A DNA stretch of 64,000 nucleotides from Bartonella melophagi K-2C. Its GTDB lineage: Bacteria > Pseudomonadota > Alphaproteobacteria > Rhizobiales > Rhizobiaceae. The translations under genes were made by a program, and so were the position numbers. Of the stretch, positions 20,108 through 30,037 are shown in pieces; position 1 is the stretch's first letter; each line of letters begins with the position of its first letter. The notes under the pieces were generated by a model. That model worked only from the letters and a program-made list of their open reading frames with translations, did not search any database and was not told where the DNA came from. The stretch spans positions 62,001 to 126,000 of the forward strand of contig NZ_JH725083.1 of NCBI RefSeq assembly GCF_000278255.1, given 5' to 3'.

Positions 20108-20514
20108 TATTCTATTCCTTCTGTGGTGTCTTCATGTTGATGGCGCGTAGGGCGAGACCGCTCCTCATCTTTGCTAAAGGAGTCTTCCTGATTAGATCGT
20201 GAAAGCATGGCAGATTGTTCTTTTTCATGCTTTTCTACGCGGATTGTCATATAACGCAAAACGTCTTCGTTAATGCGCATTTGACGCTCAATTTCAGCAA
20301 TTGCTGCAGCTGGGGCATCGATATTAAGCAATATATAGTGAGCTTTGCGGTTTTTGCGGATACGGTAAGCAAGAGCGCAAAGACCCCAATCTTCAATACG
20401 CTCGATTGTTCCTCCGTGCGCTTCAATGACATTTTTATAAATTTTTAAAAGTTCATCAATCTGCTGTGGCGTGACACCCTGTCGGGCAAGAAACACGTGT
20501 TCATAAAGAGCCAT
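20107..20514 (-). CDS. rpsF: 30S ribosomal protein S6
   Basis: Partner of S18 in the 30S platform. The N-terminus [20 protein letters not shown] and the [20 protein letters not shown] segment are diagnostic. At 135 aa it carries a charged C-terminal tail beyond the folded domain, as usual for the family. It heads the operon. A structured leader lies upstream (20641-20712), which is of interest because S6:S18 complexes bind their own mRNA leaders in several phyla. Confidence 0.97.
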   Translation of the reverse strand: MALYEHVFLARQGVTPQQIDELLKIYKNVIEAHGGTIERIEDWGLCALAYRIRKNRKAHYILLNIDAPAAAIAEIERQMRINEDVLRYMTIRVEKHEKEQSAMLSRSNQEDSFSKDEERSRPTRHQHEDTTEGIE

Positions 20515-20640
20515 TAATTTTGCCTTTCTTCAATTAAACTTCACCAGTTTTGGCGCAAAGCCTCTGCGACTTGTCTTTTTAGGAAACCCAAAAAGAAGAA
20601 AGGACGCATTTATAATTCGAGACATCCGAGAGTGGAGATA

Positions 20641-20712
20641 CAGGAGGTCGGAATTATTGTATTTCCTGCTGGTATTTTCCAGTCCTCCGTTCAACCTCCA
20701 GCCAAATGCTGG
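20641..20712 (-). promoter_or_regulatory. Candidate structured mRNA leader of the rpsF operon
   Basis: Read on the minus strand, the segment forms two small perfect hairpins (CCAGC/GCTGG at 20698-20712; CTGG/CCAG at 20669-20682). It also has a GGAGGT/ACCTCC pairing (20694-20699 with 20643-20648) that would enclose the second hairpin. It lies about 130 bp before the rpsF start and is more GC-rich than its surroundings. S6:S18 autoregulatory leaders are known in other bacteria; assignment to that class here is inference. Confidence 0.35.
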
Positions 20713-20729
20713 TAAATGAGTAGCTGATA

Positions 20730-20756
20730 TTTATAGCTTATCTCAAAAAATAGCAA
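20730..20756 (-). promoter_or_regulatory. Possible promoter of the rpsF operon
   Basis: On the minus strand TTGCTA (20751-20756) and TATAAA (20730-20735) are separated by 15 bp, slightly short for a housekeeping promoter. Transcription would begin just before the hairpin-rich leader, which makes the placement attractive, but the match alone is weak in AT-rich DNA. Confidence 0.3.
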
Positions 20757-20870
20757 GTTGATGATTACAAAAAATGTGACTTAATTAAGTTTTGATATAT
20801 TTTTATATATCTATTGCCTTTAAATATATAAAATAACATTCTGTGGGCTGTAGGAATAAAAGAGGTAAAA

Positions 20871-21458
20871 ATGGTTTTTTTAGACCAGATTGATGTAGCG
20901 CTTTTTGAGATACTTTCTGGCAATCATCAAATGGGGATGGTGTTGGTTTGGATTGCTATTATTTGCGCAAAGTTTTTAATTTATGTGATTCCTGTACATC
21001 TTTGTGTGCTGTGGTTTTGCAGTGGATATATGGAACGACGTGTAGCGCTAAGTATTTGTGTTAGCATTTGTGCTGCTCTTTTTTTTAGTTATCTTATTTC
21101 TCTTGTTTATTTTCGTCCACGTCCGTTTGTTGCGGGTTTAACACAGTCACTGATTGAACATAGAGCAACAGCTTCTTTTCCTAGCCATCATGCTCTAGTT
21201 ATTGCATCTTACACTATTTGCCTTTATTTCTATCAGTACAAACTTGCCTCTAAGTTTGCGTTAGTGCTGTTATTTTTGATCTGTTGGGGGCGTATTTTTA
21301 CTGGTGTGCATTATCCTTTTGATGTTTTAAGTGGTGCAGTTTTGGGAAGTCTAACAAGTTGGGGTGTTATTCGATTGATTGCACCTTATTTTCCTGAGTT
21401 TTTATATCAAATTCCACCCTTAAAATATAATTTTAAGACAAATATCTGTTCTAAATAG
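20871..21458 (+). CDS. PAP2-family membrane phosphatase (BcrC-like, probable undecaprenyl-diphosphatase)
   Basis: A 195-aa integral membrane acid phosphatase. All three PAP2 motifs are visible: the RPRP segment after a membrane helix (motif 1), FPSHHA (motif 2) and GRIFTGVHYPFDV (motif 3, with the nucleophilic His). BcrC-type members recycle undecaprenyl pyrophosphate for peptidoglycan and polysaccharide synthesis. Other members act on lipid A or phosphatidic acid, so the substrate is inferred. It precedes fabD on the same strand with a 74-bp gap. Confidence 0.82.
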   Translation: MVFLDQIDVALFEILSGNHQMGMVLVWIAIICAKFLIYVIPVHLCVLWFCSGYMERRVALSICVSICAALFFSYLISLVYFRPRPFVAGLTQSLIEHRATASFPSHHALVIASYTICLYFYQYKLASKFALVLLFLICWGRIFTGVHYPFDVLSGAVLGSLTSWGVIRLIAPYFPEFLYQIPPLKYNFKTNICSK

Positions 21459-21532
21459 GTTGCTTTGTTTTGATTTATGCTTATGTGTTGGGGCAATAAC
21501 AAATATTAATGCTCGATTGGGGAGTTAAACTA

Positions 21533-22477
21533 ATGGTAGCAGCATTTACTTTTCCAGGCCAGGGAAGCCAAGTTGTTGGTATGGGCAAAATGCTTGCAGA
21601 GCAATTTGTTGAAGCACGTATGGTCTTTGAGGAAGTTGATGATGCTTTAGGTGAAAAATTATCACATATTATTTTTGAAGGGCCAGAGCATGTTCTTGCA
21701 TTAACAGCAAATGCACAACCAGCTTTGATGGCTGTATCGCTAGCAATTATTCGTGTGATGGAAAAGTTGGGATTAGATATAGAATCAAAGGTAAAATTTG
21801 TTGCAGGACATTCTTTAGGGGAATATTCAGCACTTTGTGCGGTTCGTACATTGAGTTTGGCTGATACAGCAAGGCTTTTACGAATTCGTGGTAATGCTAT
21901 GCAGAGGGCTGTCGCTGTTGGTGAAGGTTTAATGGCAGCACTTATCGGTTTGGATGAACAGAATGTTGAAGAAATTTGCAACACCGTTTTAGGAGAAGGT
22001 TTATGTCAGATTGCTAATGACAATGGTGGTGGACAAATTGTTATTTCAGGTGAAGCAAAAGCAGTTGAAATGGCAATGAAAACTGCTTTAGAAAAAGGTG
22101 CTAAGCGTGCGCTTCTTCTACCGGTTTCAGCGCCGTTCCATTCGGCTTTAATGCAACCTGCTGCTGATGTAATGAAAGATGCTCTTTTCGCTGTTAACAA
22201 AGTAGCACCTATTGTTCCGGTTGTTGCAAATATTTCTGTTGCACCAGAAAGTAATCCAGAGCGCATTTTTATGCTACTTGTTGAACAAGTGACTGGGCGA
22301 GTGCGATGGCGTGAAACGGTTGAGTGGTTTGGATCCAATGGAGTTGATACACTTTTTGAAGTTGGTTCTGGAAAAGTGTTAACAGGTTTAGCTCGACGTA
22401 TTAATAAAGATATTAAGGGGTTAACAATTGGTACTGCTAAAGAAATTGAAAGTGCATTACAGGTACTAGGTATTTAA
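21533..22477 (+). CDS. fabD: Malonyl-CoA-ACP transacylase
   Basis: Loads malonyl groups onto acyl carrier protein for fatty acid synthesis. The 314-aa protein begins VAAFTFPGQGSQ, with the active-site Ser in GHSLGEYS (S94) and the catalytic His in SAPFHSALM. I chose the ATG at 21533 because it follows GGGGAG with 9-base spacing and gives the standard N-terminus; an upstream in-frame ATG at 21509 would add eight unconserved residues. It is the first gene of the fabD-fabG-acpP-fabF cluster. Confidence 0.95.
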   Translation: MVAAFTFPGQGSQVVGMGKMLAEQFVEARMVFEEVDDALGEKLSHIIFEGPEHVLALTANAQPALMAVSLAIIRVMEKLGLDIESKVKFVAGHSLGEYSALCAVRTLSLADTARLLRIRGNAMQRAVAVGEGLMAALIGLDEQNVEEICNTVLGEGLCQIANDNGGGQIVISGEAKAVEMAMKTALEKGAKRALLLPVSAPFHSALMQPAADVMKDALFAVNKVAPIVPVVANISVAPESNPERIFMLLVEQVTGRVRWRETVEWFGSNGVDTLFEVGSGKVLTGLARRINKDIKGLTIGTAKEIESALQVLGI

Positions 22478-22495
22478 TTTTAGAAAGTTTGAAAG

Positions 22496-23233
22496 ATGTT
22501 TAAATTAACAGGTCGTAAAGCTCTCGTAACGGGAGCGTCAGGGGATATTGGTGAGGCAATTGCGCGTTTTTTTCATGCGCAAGGAGCAATTGTTGGGCTT
22601 CATGGAACACGTGAGGAAAAGCTCAAGGAAATTGCTGCAGATCTTGGTCGGAATGTTTTTGTTTTTCCTGCTAACTTTTTTGAGCGTGAAAGCATTAAAC
22701 AATTGGCTGAAACGGTAGAAAAAGAGATGGGTGATGTCGACATTCTTGTTAATAATGCTGGTATCACTCAAGATGGCCTTTTTGTGCGCATGCAAGACCA
22801 ACATTGGGATGATGTATTAGCTGTCAATTTGACAGCTACTTTTACTCTAACGCGTGAATTGATACATGCTATGATGCGGCGTCGCTACGGACGTATTATT
22901 AATATAACATCTATTGTCGGTGTTGTTGGTAATCCTGGGCAAACAAATTATTGTGCTGCGAAAGCTGGTGTGATAGGTTTTTCTAAATCATTGGCACAGG
23001 AAATTGCATCACGAAATATAACTGTTAATTGCATTGCTCCAGGATTTATTAAATCTGCGATGACTGATAAACTTAATGAAAAGCAGAAAGATGCAATTAT
23101 GGCTGCTATTCCTATGAAGCGTATGGGCATAGGTGAAGATATAGCTTCTGCAGCTGTTTATTTAGCGAGTGATGAAGCAGCGTATGTCACAGGTCAGACG
23201 ATCCATGTTAATGGTGGTATGGCAATGATCTGA
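22496..23233 (+). CDS. fabG: 3-oxoacyl-ACP reductase
   Basis: NADPH-dependent SDR that reduces beta-ketoacyl-ACP in each round of fatty acid elongation. The 245-aa protein has TGASGDIG (12-19), NNAGIT, the catalytic Ser in NITSIVG and Y-x3-K in NYCAAKAG. The C-terminal end TGQTIHVNGGMAMI is typical of FabG. It lies 18 bp after fabD, so the two are co-transcribed. Confidence 0.95.
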   Translation: MFKLTGRKALVTGASGDIGEAIARFFHAQGAIVGLHGTREEKLKEIAADLGRNVFVFPANFFERESIKQLAETVEKEMGDVDILVNNAGITQDGLFVRMQDQHWDDVLAVNLTATFTLTRELIHAMMRRRYGRIINITSIVGVVGNPGQTNYCAAKAGVIGFSKSLAQEIASRNITVNCIAPGFIKSAMTDKLNEKQKDAIMAAIPMKRMGIGEDIASAAVYLASDEAAYVTGQTIHVNGGMAMI

Positions 23234-23494
23234 CTATTTATTTTATTCTACATTGATTTATAAGCTTTATTATTTTAGATAATAACAAGTGAAATAAAGC
23301 GATGCATTTATTTCTTTGACGGGGTGATTGCTCAATCTTATATCTACGATGCAAAATTAGTTCATTTTTAAAGGATATCCACAGAATGTTCTAAAAATCA
23401 TCGTTAAAATTTTGGAGCAATGCATCTATTGCTTGATTAGGTGAACCTATATCGCTAACCAAACAGGGAAACAATATAGAATTGTGAGGATAAT

Positions 23495-23731
23495 ATGAGT
23501 AATACAGAAGAGCGCGTTAAGAAGATTATCGTAGAGCATCTTGGAGTTGACGCAGATAAAGTTGTAGAAAATGCAAGCTTTATTGATGATCTAGGTGCAG
23601 ATAGCCTTGATACGGTTGAGCTCGTTATGGCTTTTGAAGAAGAGTTTGGTGTAGAGATCCCAGATGATGCTGCTGAAACGATTTTCACAGTTGGTGATGC
23701 TGTAAAATTTATTGATAAAGCTTCTGTGTAA
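23495..23731 (+). CDS. acpP: Acyl carrier protein
   Basis: Small acidic carrier (78 aa) that holds growing acyl chains on a phosphopantetheine arm. The attachment serine is S37 in [13 protein letters not shown]. The rest of the sequence follows the standard four-helix pattern. The ATG at 23495 follows GAGGA. A 261-bp gap upstream suggests its own promoter in addition to any read-through from fabG. Confidence 0.98.
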   Translation: MSNTEERVKKIIVEHLGVDADKVVENASFIDDLGADSLDTVELVMAFEEEFGVEIPDDAAETIFTVGDAVKFIDKASV

Positions 23732-23846
23732 TTTGATGTAAAGGGTAAAAGTGGTAGAATGCTTTTGCCTTTATTCTTTACTTAAAGCCATTTGAATTTG
23801 AACATATGGCTTTGAGGGGGTGAAGGGTTGATTCAAGGTTTAAAAT

Positions 23847-25109
23847 ATGAGACGGGTTGTTGTTACTGGTTTGGGATTAGTATCTCCATTAGCTGGTAAT
23901 GTCGAATATAGCTGGAAGCGGCTTCTTGAAGGGAAAAGTGGTGTTCGACGTATTACTGAATTTGATGTAGTTGATTTACCGTGTCAAATTGCTGCACGTA
24001 TCCCCTTGGGGGATGGAACAAACGGTACATATAATGCTGATTTGCATATGGAGCCTAGGGAACAGCGCAAAGTGGATGCATTTATTACTTATGCGGTAGC
24101 TGCTGCCGATCAAGCATTTGCAGATGCTGAATGGTGTCCCAAAAATGATGAAGACCAAATTCGTACGGGTGTGATGATTGGTTCTGGTGTTGGCGGTATT
24201 GAAGGCATTGTTGAAGCTGGTTATACACTTCGTGATAAAGGGCCAAGGAGGGTTTCTCCTTTTTTTATTCCAGGACGTTTGATTAACCTTGCATCTGGTT
24301 ATGTTTCTATTAAATATGGTTTACGTGGTCCTAATCATTCAGTTGTAACAGCTTGTTCAACGGGTGCGCATGCGATTGGTGATGCAGCTCGTTTGATTGC
24401 GCTGGGTGATGCGGATGTGATGGCGGCAGGTGGTGCTGAATCCCCAATCAATCGGATATCTCTTGCTGGTTTTGCTGCTTGTAAAGCTCTTTCTACTGGC
24501 CGTAATGATGATCCTGAGCGTGCATCACGCCCTTATGATGCAGATCGCGATGGTTTTGTTATGGGAGAGGGAGCTGCAGTTGTCATTTTAGAAGAGCTTG
24601 AGCATGCAAAAAAGCGAGGTGCTCGTATTTATGCTGAGGTTATTGGTTATGGTTTATCTGGCGATGCTTATCATATTACAGCTCCTTCAGAAAGTGGCGA
24701 AGGCGCTCAGCGCAGTATGGTAGCTGCTCTTAAACGTGCACAAGTGAATGTATGTGATATTGATTATATTAATGCTCACGGTACATCAACAATGGCTGAC
24801 GTTATAGAATTAACAGCTGTTGAGCGTGTTTTAGGTAGCCATGCGTCGCAGGTATCAATGTCATCAACAAAATCGTCTATTGGGCATTTGCTTGGTGCGG
24901 CTGGTGCGGCTGAGGCTATTTTTTGTATTTTAGCAATACGAGATAATATAGCGCCAGCTACCCTTAATCTTGATAATCCATCGATTGAAACAAAAATTGA
25001 TCTTGTGCCACATAAACCACGTGAACGAAAAATTGATACGATTCTTTCTAATTCATTTGGTTTTGGGGGAACAAATGCATCTTTGGTGATGCGACGCTTT
25101 GGAGAATAG
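23847..25109 (+). CDS. fabF: Beta-ketoacyl-ACP synthase II
   Basis: Condensing enzyme that extends acyl-ACP with malonyl-ACP. The 420-aa protein carries the Cys-His-His triad: C in TACSTGAH (~170), H in NAHGTSTMAD and H in SSTKSSIGHLLGAAGA. The C-terminal SNSFGFGGTNASLV is also conserved. It follows acpP, as usual, with 115 bp between them. Confidence 0.96.
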   Translation: MRRVVVTGLGLVSPLAGNVEYSWKRLLEGKSGVRRITEFDVVDLPCQIAARIPLGDGTNGTYNADLHMEPREQRKVDAFITYAVAAADQAFADAEWCPKNDEDQIRTGVMIGSGVGGIEGIVEAGYTLRDKGPRRVSPFFIPGRLINLASGYVSIKYGLRGPNHSVVTACSTGAHAIGDAARLIALGDADVMAAGGAESPINRISLAGFAACKALSTGRNDDPERASRPYDADRDGFVMGEGAAVVILEELEHAKKRGARIYAEVIGYGLSGDAYHITAPSESGEGAQRSMVAALKRAQVNVCDIDYINAHGTSTMADVIELTAVERVLGSHASQVSMSSTKSSIGHLLGAAGAAEAIFCILAIRDNIAPATLNLDNPSIETKIDLVPHKPRERKIDTILSNSFGFGGTNASLVMRRFGE

Positions 25110-25216
25110 TAAACATTTTTATTTATTATTATCGCTTCTTGAGCTTTTTTCTTTATAATAAATTTAGGGTAAAAAGTGATAGTATAATATTTAAAAGTTA
25201 CCAAAATTGATAAATC

Positions 25217-26326
25217 ATGTCCGATGCGAAAAATGAAGTACTGCCAAAGGATGTAAATGATTCTTTATTGAATCATTTGCTACATAATAATGATGTGTTA
25301 CCGTATAAAAAGCGGAAGAGATCGTCTATTTCTCGTAATCCATTTGTCATTCTCGGTAATTTTTTTCTAATGTTGATAGTGGTTATTATTTTGGCTGTCA
25401 GCATTCCTCTTTATATTGGAAAAAGTGTATTTGAAGGAAAGGGAACGGCTGAGAAAGAAGAAATTATTTTAATCCGTCCTGGAATAGGAATTCGTGAAAT
25501 TGCATCATTGCTTGAACAACGTAGTCTTATTCGATCATCTGATGTTTTTGTTTATGGAGTTGGTTATCATCAGAGTACGACACGTCTTAAAGCGGGTGAG
25601 TATTTGATACCAGTTCACGCTTCGATGAAGGATATTATGGATATTCTTGTAAAGGGAAAGTCTATTGAGCATACATTTACAGTACCAGAAGGTTTAACGG
25701 TTCAACAGGTTTTTGATCGATTAGCTGCTAATGAAGTTTTGGTTGGTGATCTTCCTGAGGTTTTACCTCCAGAAGGGAGTTTAATGACTGATACTGTTCA
25801 TTTCATTCGTGGTACAACACGTGCAGAGATTATAAAGAGATTGCGTGAAGAACAAACAAAATTGATTAGTGAGATATGGGAATCTCGTTCATCCAATTTA
25901 CCAATCAAGACCGTTGATGAATTTGTTATATTGGCATCAATTGTTGAAAAGGAAACGGGAATTGCGTCAGAAAGACCTCAAATTGCTGCAGTATTTTATA
26001 ACCGCCTTTCTAAAGGTATGCGCCTTCAATCCGATCCAACAGTAATTTATGGTATTTTTGGTGGAAAAGGTAAACCTTCAGATCGCCCAATTTATCGCTC
26101 GGATCTTGAGAAGGAAACTCCATATAATACTTATAAAATTAATGGGTTACCGCCAACAGCTATTGCGAATCCAAGTCGTGATTCTTTAAAAGCAGTAGCA
26201 CATGCACCGAAAAGTGATGCACTCTATTTTGTAGCTGATGGTTCGGGCGGGCATATTTTTTCTAAAACTTTAGATGAACATCATAAGAATGTCCGTAAGT
26301 GGCGTGCATTAGAGAAAATACGTTAG
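25217..26326 (+). CDS. mltG: Endolytic murein transglycosylase (YceG-like)
   Basis: Inner-membrane enzyme that cleaves nascent peptidoglycan strands and is thought to terminate glycan chain growth. The 369-aa protein has a cytoplasmic N-terminus, one membrane helix at about 45-70 and a periplasmic YceG domain. The catalytic Glu lies in the conserved ASIVEKETG segment, followed by AAVFYNRL and MRLQSDPTVIYG. It lies between fabF and gmk. Many relatives have yicC between mltG and gmk, but here only 74 bp separate them. Confidence 0.93.
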   Translation: MSDAKNEVLPKDVNDSLLNHLLHNNDVLPYKKRKRSSISRNPFVILGNFFLMLIVVIILAVSIPLYIGKSVFEGKGTAEKEEIILIRPGIGIREIASLLEQRSLIRSSDVFVYGVGYHQSTTRLKAGEYLIPVHASMKDIMDILVKGKSIEHTFTVPEGLTVQQVFDRLAANEVLVGDLPEVLPPEGSLMTDTVHFIRGTTRAEIIKRLREEQTKLISEIWESRSSNLPIKTVDEFVILASIVEKETGIASERPQIAAVFYNRLSKGMRLQSDPTVIYGIFGGKGKPSDRPIYRSDLEKETPYNTYKINGLPPTAIANPSRDSLKAVAHAPKSDALYFVADGSGGHIFSKTLDEHHKNVRKWRALEKIR

Positions 26327-26400
26327 ATCTCTTTAGAATCTGAAAATTCATAACTTAAATTTTAATATACGGTTTTAGAAAAAACTAAAAAAAGAGTGAC

Positions 26401-27069
26401 ATGATGGCATTACCAGATAGTAAATTAAGCGCTCAAACAACAAATAGACGTCGTGGTTTTCTATTTATTCTCTCTTCACCTTCAGGCGCTGGTAAATCAA
26501 CCCTTTCTCGGTTAATGCTGAAAGATGAACAATTAAAACTATCTATAAGTGTGACAACACGACAAAAACGTCCTAGTGAAGTAGATGGTTTCCATTATCA
26601 CTTTATTTCAAAGGAAGAATTTGAACATAAGCGTGATAAAGATGAATTTATAGAATGGGCTGAAGTTCATGGAAATTATTATGGGACTTTACGTAAAAAC
26701 GTTGAAAATGCGCTGATAAATGGCCAAGATATGTTGTTTGATATTGATTATCAAGGGACCGAACAGCTTCAACAAAAAATGCCAGGAGATACTGTATCTG
26801 TTTTTATCCTCCCCCCATCGATGAAAGAGTTAGTTTCCCGTTTACATCGTCGAGCAGAAGATAGTCAGAGTATTATTGATCTACGGTTGAATAATGCACG
26901 AACAGAGATACAACAATGGCGTTCTTACGATTATGTTGTGATTAATGAAGATTTAAATCAGTCCTTATTACTTATTAAATCAATTTATCTAGGAGAAACA
27001 GTGAAACGTAAGCGTTGCAGTTTTCTTGAATCTTTCGTTAATACACTTGTTACCGAAAGAATTGATTGA
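26401..27069 (+). CDS. gmk: Guanylate kinase
   Basis: Phosphorylates GMP to GDP with ATP. The 222-aa protein has the P-loop [10 protein letters not shown] at about 26-35, the GMP-binding [14 protein letters not shown] segment and YYGT. Two adjacent ATGs (26401, 26404) could start it. The N-terminal 15 residues before the core are poorly conserved, as in relatives. It converges with rsmA, with 49 bp between the stops. Confidence 0.95.
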   Translation: MMALPDSKLSAQTTNRRRGFLFILSSPSGAGKSTLSRLMLKDEQLKLSISVTTRQKRPSEVDGFHYHFISKEEFEHKRDKDEFIEWAEVHGNYYGTLRKNVENALINGQDMLFDIDYQGTEQLQQKMPGDTVSVFILPPSMKELVSRLHRRAEDSQSIIDLRLNNARTEIQQWRSYDYVVINEDLNQSLLLIKSIYLGETVKRKRCSFLESFVNTLVTERID

Positions 27070-27118
27070 GGCACTTATTATTTTAGAAAGCCTTTACATG
27101 AGTAAAAATTTTAAACTT

Positions 27119-27949
27119 TTAAATAACCAAATTTGCTAAAGATACAAATTCAGAAATAGAGAGTGTTTCAGCTCGACGTGCTCCGTCAATTCCAGATTTT
27201 TCTAAAAGCATTTCGCCTCCAATAGTTTTAAGACTTTGACGAAGCATTTTCCGCTTTTGTCCAAAGGCAGCTTTTGTTACAAGGCTTAATTTTTGTGTTG
27301 AACAGGGGAGAGGTTGTGAACGCGGAATAATGTGAACAACGGAAGAAGTAACTTTAGGTATTGGTGTGAAGGCTTTTGGAGAAACGTCAAAAGCAATTTT
27401 TGCAATAGCGCGCCAGCCAATTAATACACTAAGGCGGCCATAGTGAGGGGAATGAGGAATAGCGGTAATACGTTTGGCTACTTCACGTTGAAACATCAGT
27501 GTCATTGATTTATAAAAAGGAGGCCATGGTTCAGTTAAAATCCAGTTTAATAAGAGCTGTGTTCCAATATTGTATGGAAGATTTGCAATGATATGTGGTT
27601 TCTCTGGATATGCTTCAAAAATTTTTGAAAAATTTTGCTTTAGTGCATCATTACAAATAACCTTTAATTTCTGCGGATAGTGTTTTTCTATATCTAATAG
27701 CGCCTGTAGACAACGTTTATCACGTTCTATTACTGTTACAATGGCACCTTTTGCGAGCAAGGCACGTGTTAAACCTCCAGGGCCTGGACCAACCTCAATG
27801 ACAGGTTTTCCTGCTATATTTCCTGCTTGTTGAGCGATTTTGGATGTTAAATTAAGATCAAAAAGGAAATTTTGACCAAGAGATTTATTAGCTTGCAGTC
27901 CGTATGTATTAATTACTTCACGCAGAGGGGGGAGGTTATCTATTGGCAT
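27119..27949 (-). CDS. rsmA: 16S rRNA dimethyladenosine transferase
   Basis: Dimethylates two adjacent adenosines near the 3' end of 16S rRNA (KsgA activity) and helps quality control of 30S assembly. The 276-aa protein shows the SAM-binding site [16 protein letters not shown], preceded by SLGQNFLFD, and the catalytic NLPYNIG motif. Its start overlaps the pdxA stop by 10 bases, so translation is probably coupled; the same pdxA-rsmA order occurs in E. coli. Confidence 0.96.
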   Translation of the reverse strand: MPIDNLPPLREVINTYGLQANKSLGQNFLFDLNLTSKIAQQAGNIAGKPVIEVGPGPGGLTRALLAKGAIVTVIERDKRCLQALLDIEKHYPQKLKVICNDALKQNFSKIFEAYPEKPHIIANLPYNIGTQLLLNWILTEPWPPFYKSMTLMFQREVAKRITAIPHSPHYGRLSVLIGWRAIAKIAFDVSPKAFTPIPKVTSSVVHIIPRSQPLPCSTQKLSLVTKAAFGQKRKMLRQSLKTIGGEMLLEKSGIDGARRAETLSISEFVSLANLVI

Positions 27950-28953
27950 GTTGTAAAACTATTTTTAGCAAGTTGATTTGCGAGTGTAAGAGCAGCAATA
28001 AAGCTTTCAGGAGAGGCTATTCCCTTGTTGGCAATGTCAAAAGCAGTTCCATGATCTGGAGATGTTCGAATAAAGGGCAATCCTAAGGTAATATTAACAG
28101 TGGCATCAAAGTCCAAAGTTTTAACGGGAATAAGGGCTTGATCGTGATACATGCAAAGAGCAATGTCATATGTTTGTCTCGCACGTTGATGGAACATTGT
28201 ATCAGGAGGTAGAGGGCCTATGATATTAAGCCCCTTTTTCTTAAGGTATTTAATTGCAGGAGCAATAATTTCGATATCTTCTTTTCCCATCGTACCATCT
28301 TCTCCCGCATGCGGGTTAAGACCGGCTACAGCTAAACGAGGTGTATTGATAGCAAATCGTTTTTTTAAATCATTTTCAACAATTAATGCAGTTTGAATGA
28401 TTAAGTTATACGTGAGGTGTAAGGGAATTTCATTAAGTGGAATATGAACAGTAATAGGCACTGTTTTTAATTGCGGTCCGGATAACATCATAACTGGGTG
28501 GTAATGTTTATTTGAAGCTTTATAGGCAAGATAAGCAAGAAATTCAGTATGGCCTGGAAATTTAAATCCAGCATCATAAAGGCTTTTTTTTGCAATAGGG
28601 CACGTAATTATTGCACACGCATAACCATCTTGAATCAATTGAACGCCGCGTGTGATAGCTTCAACTATTCCAACGATATTGCTTGATGAGGGGATTCCTA
28701 ATTGGTCATTTTGCCGATTTTTTAATGGCATTACAGGAAGAGCCATTTGGAAATTTTTTACAAGATTATTTACAAAAACAGTTTCTATATTAACATTGAG
28801 TTGTAAAAAATGAGCACGTGAACGAATAACTTCAGGATCAGCTAAAAGAACAAAGGGTGGAATATGCCGTATATTACGCATACTCCACGCTTTTAAAACT
28901 ATTTCAGGGCCAATACCGGCTGGATCACCACTACTAACGACTAGTGGAACCAT
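27940..28953 (-). CDS. pdxA: 4-hydroxythreonine-4-phosphate dehydrogenase
   Basis: NAD-dependent oxidation step of DXP-dependent pyridoxal phosphate synthesis. The 337-aa protein begins [17 protein letters not shown] and has the metal-binding segments [20 protein letters not shown] and [11 protein letters not shown]. The final stretch [14 protein letters not shown] is also diagnostic. It overlaps the upstream surA-like gene by 20 bases and the downstream rsmA by 10, so this is a tightly packed operon. Confidence 0.96.
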   Translation of the reverse strand: MVPLVVSSGDPAGIGPEIVLKAWSMRNIRHIPPFVLLADPEVIRSRAHFLQLNVNIETVFVNNLVKNFQMALPVMPLKNRQNDQLGIPSSSNIVGIVEAITRGVQLIQDGYACAIITCPIAKKSLYDAGFKFPGHTEFLAYLAYKASNKHYHPVMMLSGPQLKTVPITVHIPLNEIPLHLTYNLIIQTALIVENDLKKRFAINTPRLAVAGLNPHAGEDGTMGKEDIEIIAPAIKYLKKKGLNIIGPLPPDTMFHQRARQTYDIALCMYHDQALIPVKTLDFDATVNITLGLPFIRTSPDHGTAFDIANKGIASPESFIAALTLANQLAKNSFTTCQ

Positions 28954-29926
28954 GATGATTTTGAATATGCGCTCTTTGTCGCAATTCTTTCAAATATTTC
29001 TCACTTAAAGCTTCAAGTTTTTGAGGAGTCCTTTTTTGACTGTCTTGAATAGAAAACATAAGTTGGGCAACACGATCATCAGAAATTTTTTTTATTTGGC
29101 AGACAGCAAGCGCTTCGATACCATATGGAGTTTCATGCGGTTGGGTCATTTTTCCAGCAGGTGTTGCACGGATAGCTTGTTCCCAATCTGTAGGAAGTTG
29201 AGGTTCCAAAAATTTACCTAAATTACGAACAGTAACATCTAGAATGCCTCGTGTTTGTTTTTTGGTGTTATTGCATCCTCGGAAATGTGCACGGAAATTG
29301 TTTATTTCTTGTATACGTTTTGTGAAAAGTTCTGCACGACGGTGGGCAGGAATAACAAAAATAATTTGCTGTAATGTATATTCATTTGTTGAAGGTTTTA
29401 TACCACCATTTTTTAATATTCTATGTGCGGCTTCTTGTTCACTAAGGTACCCATCTTCAGATTGATAACGCGCATTAACAAGACGCCCCCATCCCATTTG
29501 TCCGCTAATATATGCTTTAAAGTGCTCTTCTGTGACCTCAGTTTGATTCAACATTTCACTAAGCTGTTCAACGGTCATATTATTTTGTTCTGCAAAATTT
29601 TCAAAAGCGCTATTAATCTCATTATCACTAACATCAATATTAAGACGCTTTATTTCAATATTTTTAAGCATCTCATCAATGAGTTCATTTCTAGCTTGTG
29701 CAGAAAGATCGCCCTGTTTTTGTTGTAATTTGAGAAAAGCGATGCGTCTTTGAATATCGTAATTTGTAATAGGATTACCATTTACTGTGATAGCAACTGT
29801 TGTTTGCGCAAATACTGATGATATAAAAAATGCGCCTGTAAAGCTACTTACACCCAAAACAGCAATGCAAAAGGTCAAAATAGAAGTGTAAAATAAAACA
29901 AAAGAACTATTTTTAAATCTGTTCAT
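28934..29926 (-). CDS. SurA-like periplasmic chaperone/peptidyl-prolyl isomerase
   Basis: A 330-aa exported protein with a hydrophobic signal segment (about 8-40, ending FAQT). A SurA N-terminal chaperone domain follows (AITVNGNPITNYDIQRRIAF and the next ~130 residues), then a region related to the parvulin PPIase fold. SurA proteins escort outer-membrane beta-barrels, including LptD, through the periplasm. Its position between lptD and pdxA matches surA elsewhere. It is shorter than E. coli SurA (about 428) and appears to have only one degenerate isomerase domain, so chaperoning is the likelier role. Confidence 0.82.
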   Translation of the reverse strand: MNRFKNSSFVLFYTSILTFCIAVLGVSSFTGAFFISSVFAQTTVAITVNGNPITNYDIQRRIAFLKLQQKQGDLSAQARNELIDEMLKNIEIKRLNIDVSDNEINSAFENFAEQNNMTVEQLSEMLNQTEVTEEHFKAYISGQMGWGRLVNARYQSEDGYLSEQEAAHRILKNGGIKPSTNEYTLQQIIFVIPAHRRAELFTKRIQEINNFRAHFRGCNNTKKQTRGILDVTVRNLGKFLEPQLPTDWEQAIRATPAGKMTQPHETPYGIEALAVCQIKKISDDRVAQLMFSIQDSQKRTPQKLEALSEKYLKELRQRAHIQNHHGSTSR

Positions 29927-30037
29927 ATAAGTAAAATTTCGTATTGTTTATTAATTTTCATTGGCAAATCAAAATATATGTTTTCCTACATAAAAACAAT
30001 GACAAGTTAAAGTATTTCTACATTATTGCTACATTCA

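Larger units (their letters stand above)
20515..20870. other. Divergent intergenic region between rpsF and the PAP2 gene
   Basis: A 356-bp region that must hold promoters for both the rpsF operon (minus) and the PAP2 phosphatase gene (plus). The rpsF-side part contains the hairpin-rich element at 20641-20712 and a possible promoter just beyond it. The PAP2-side part is AT-rich without a clear element. Confidence 0.5.
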
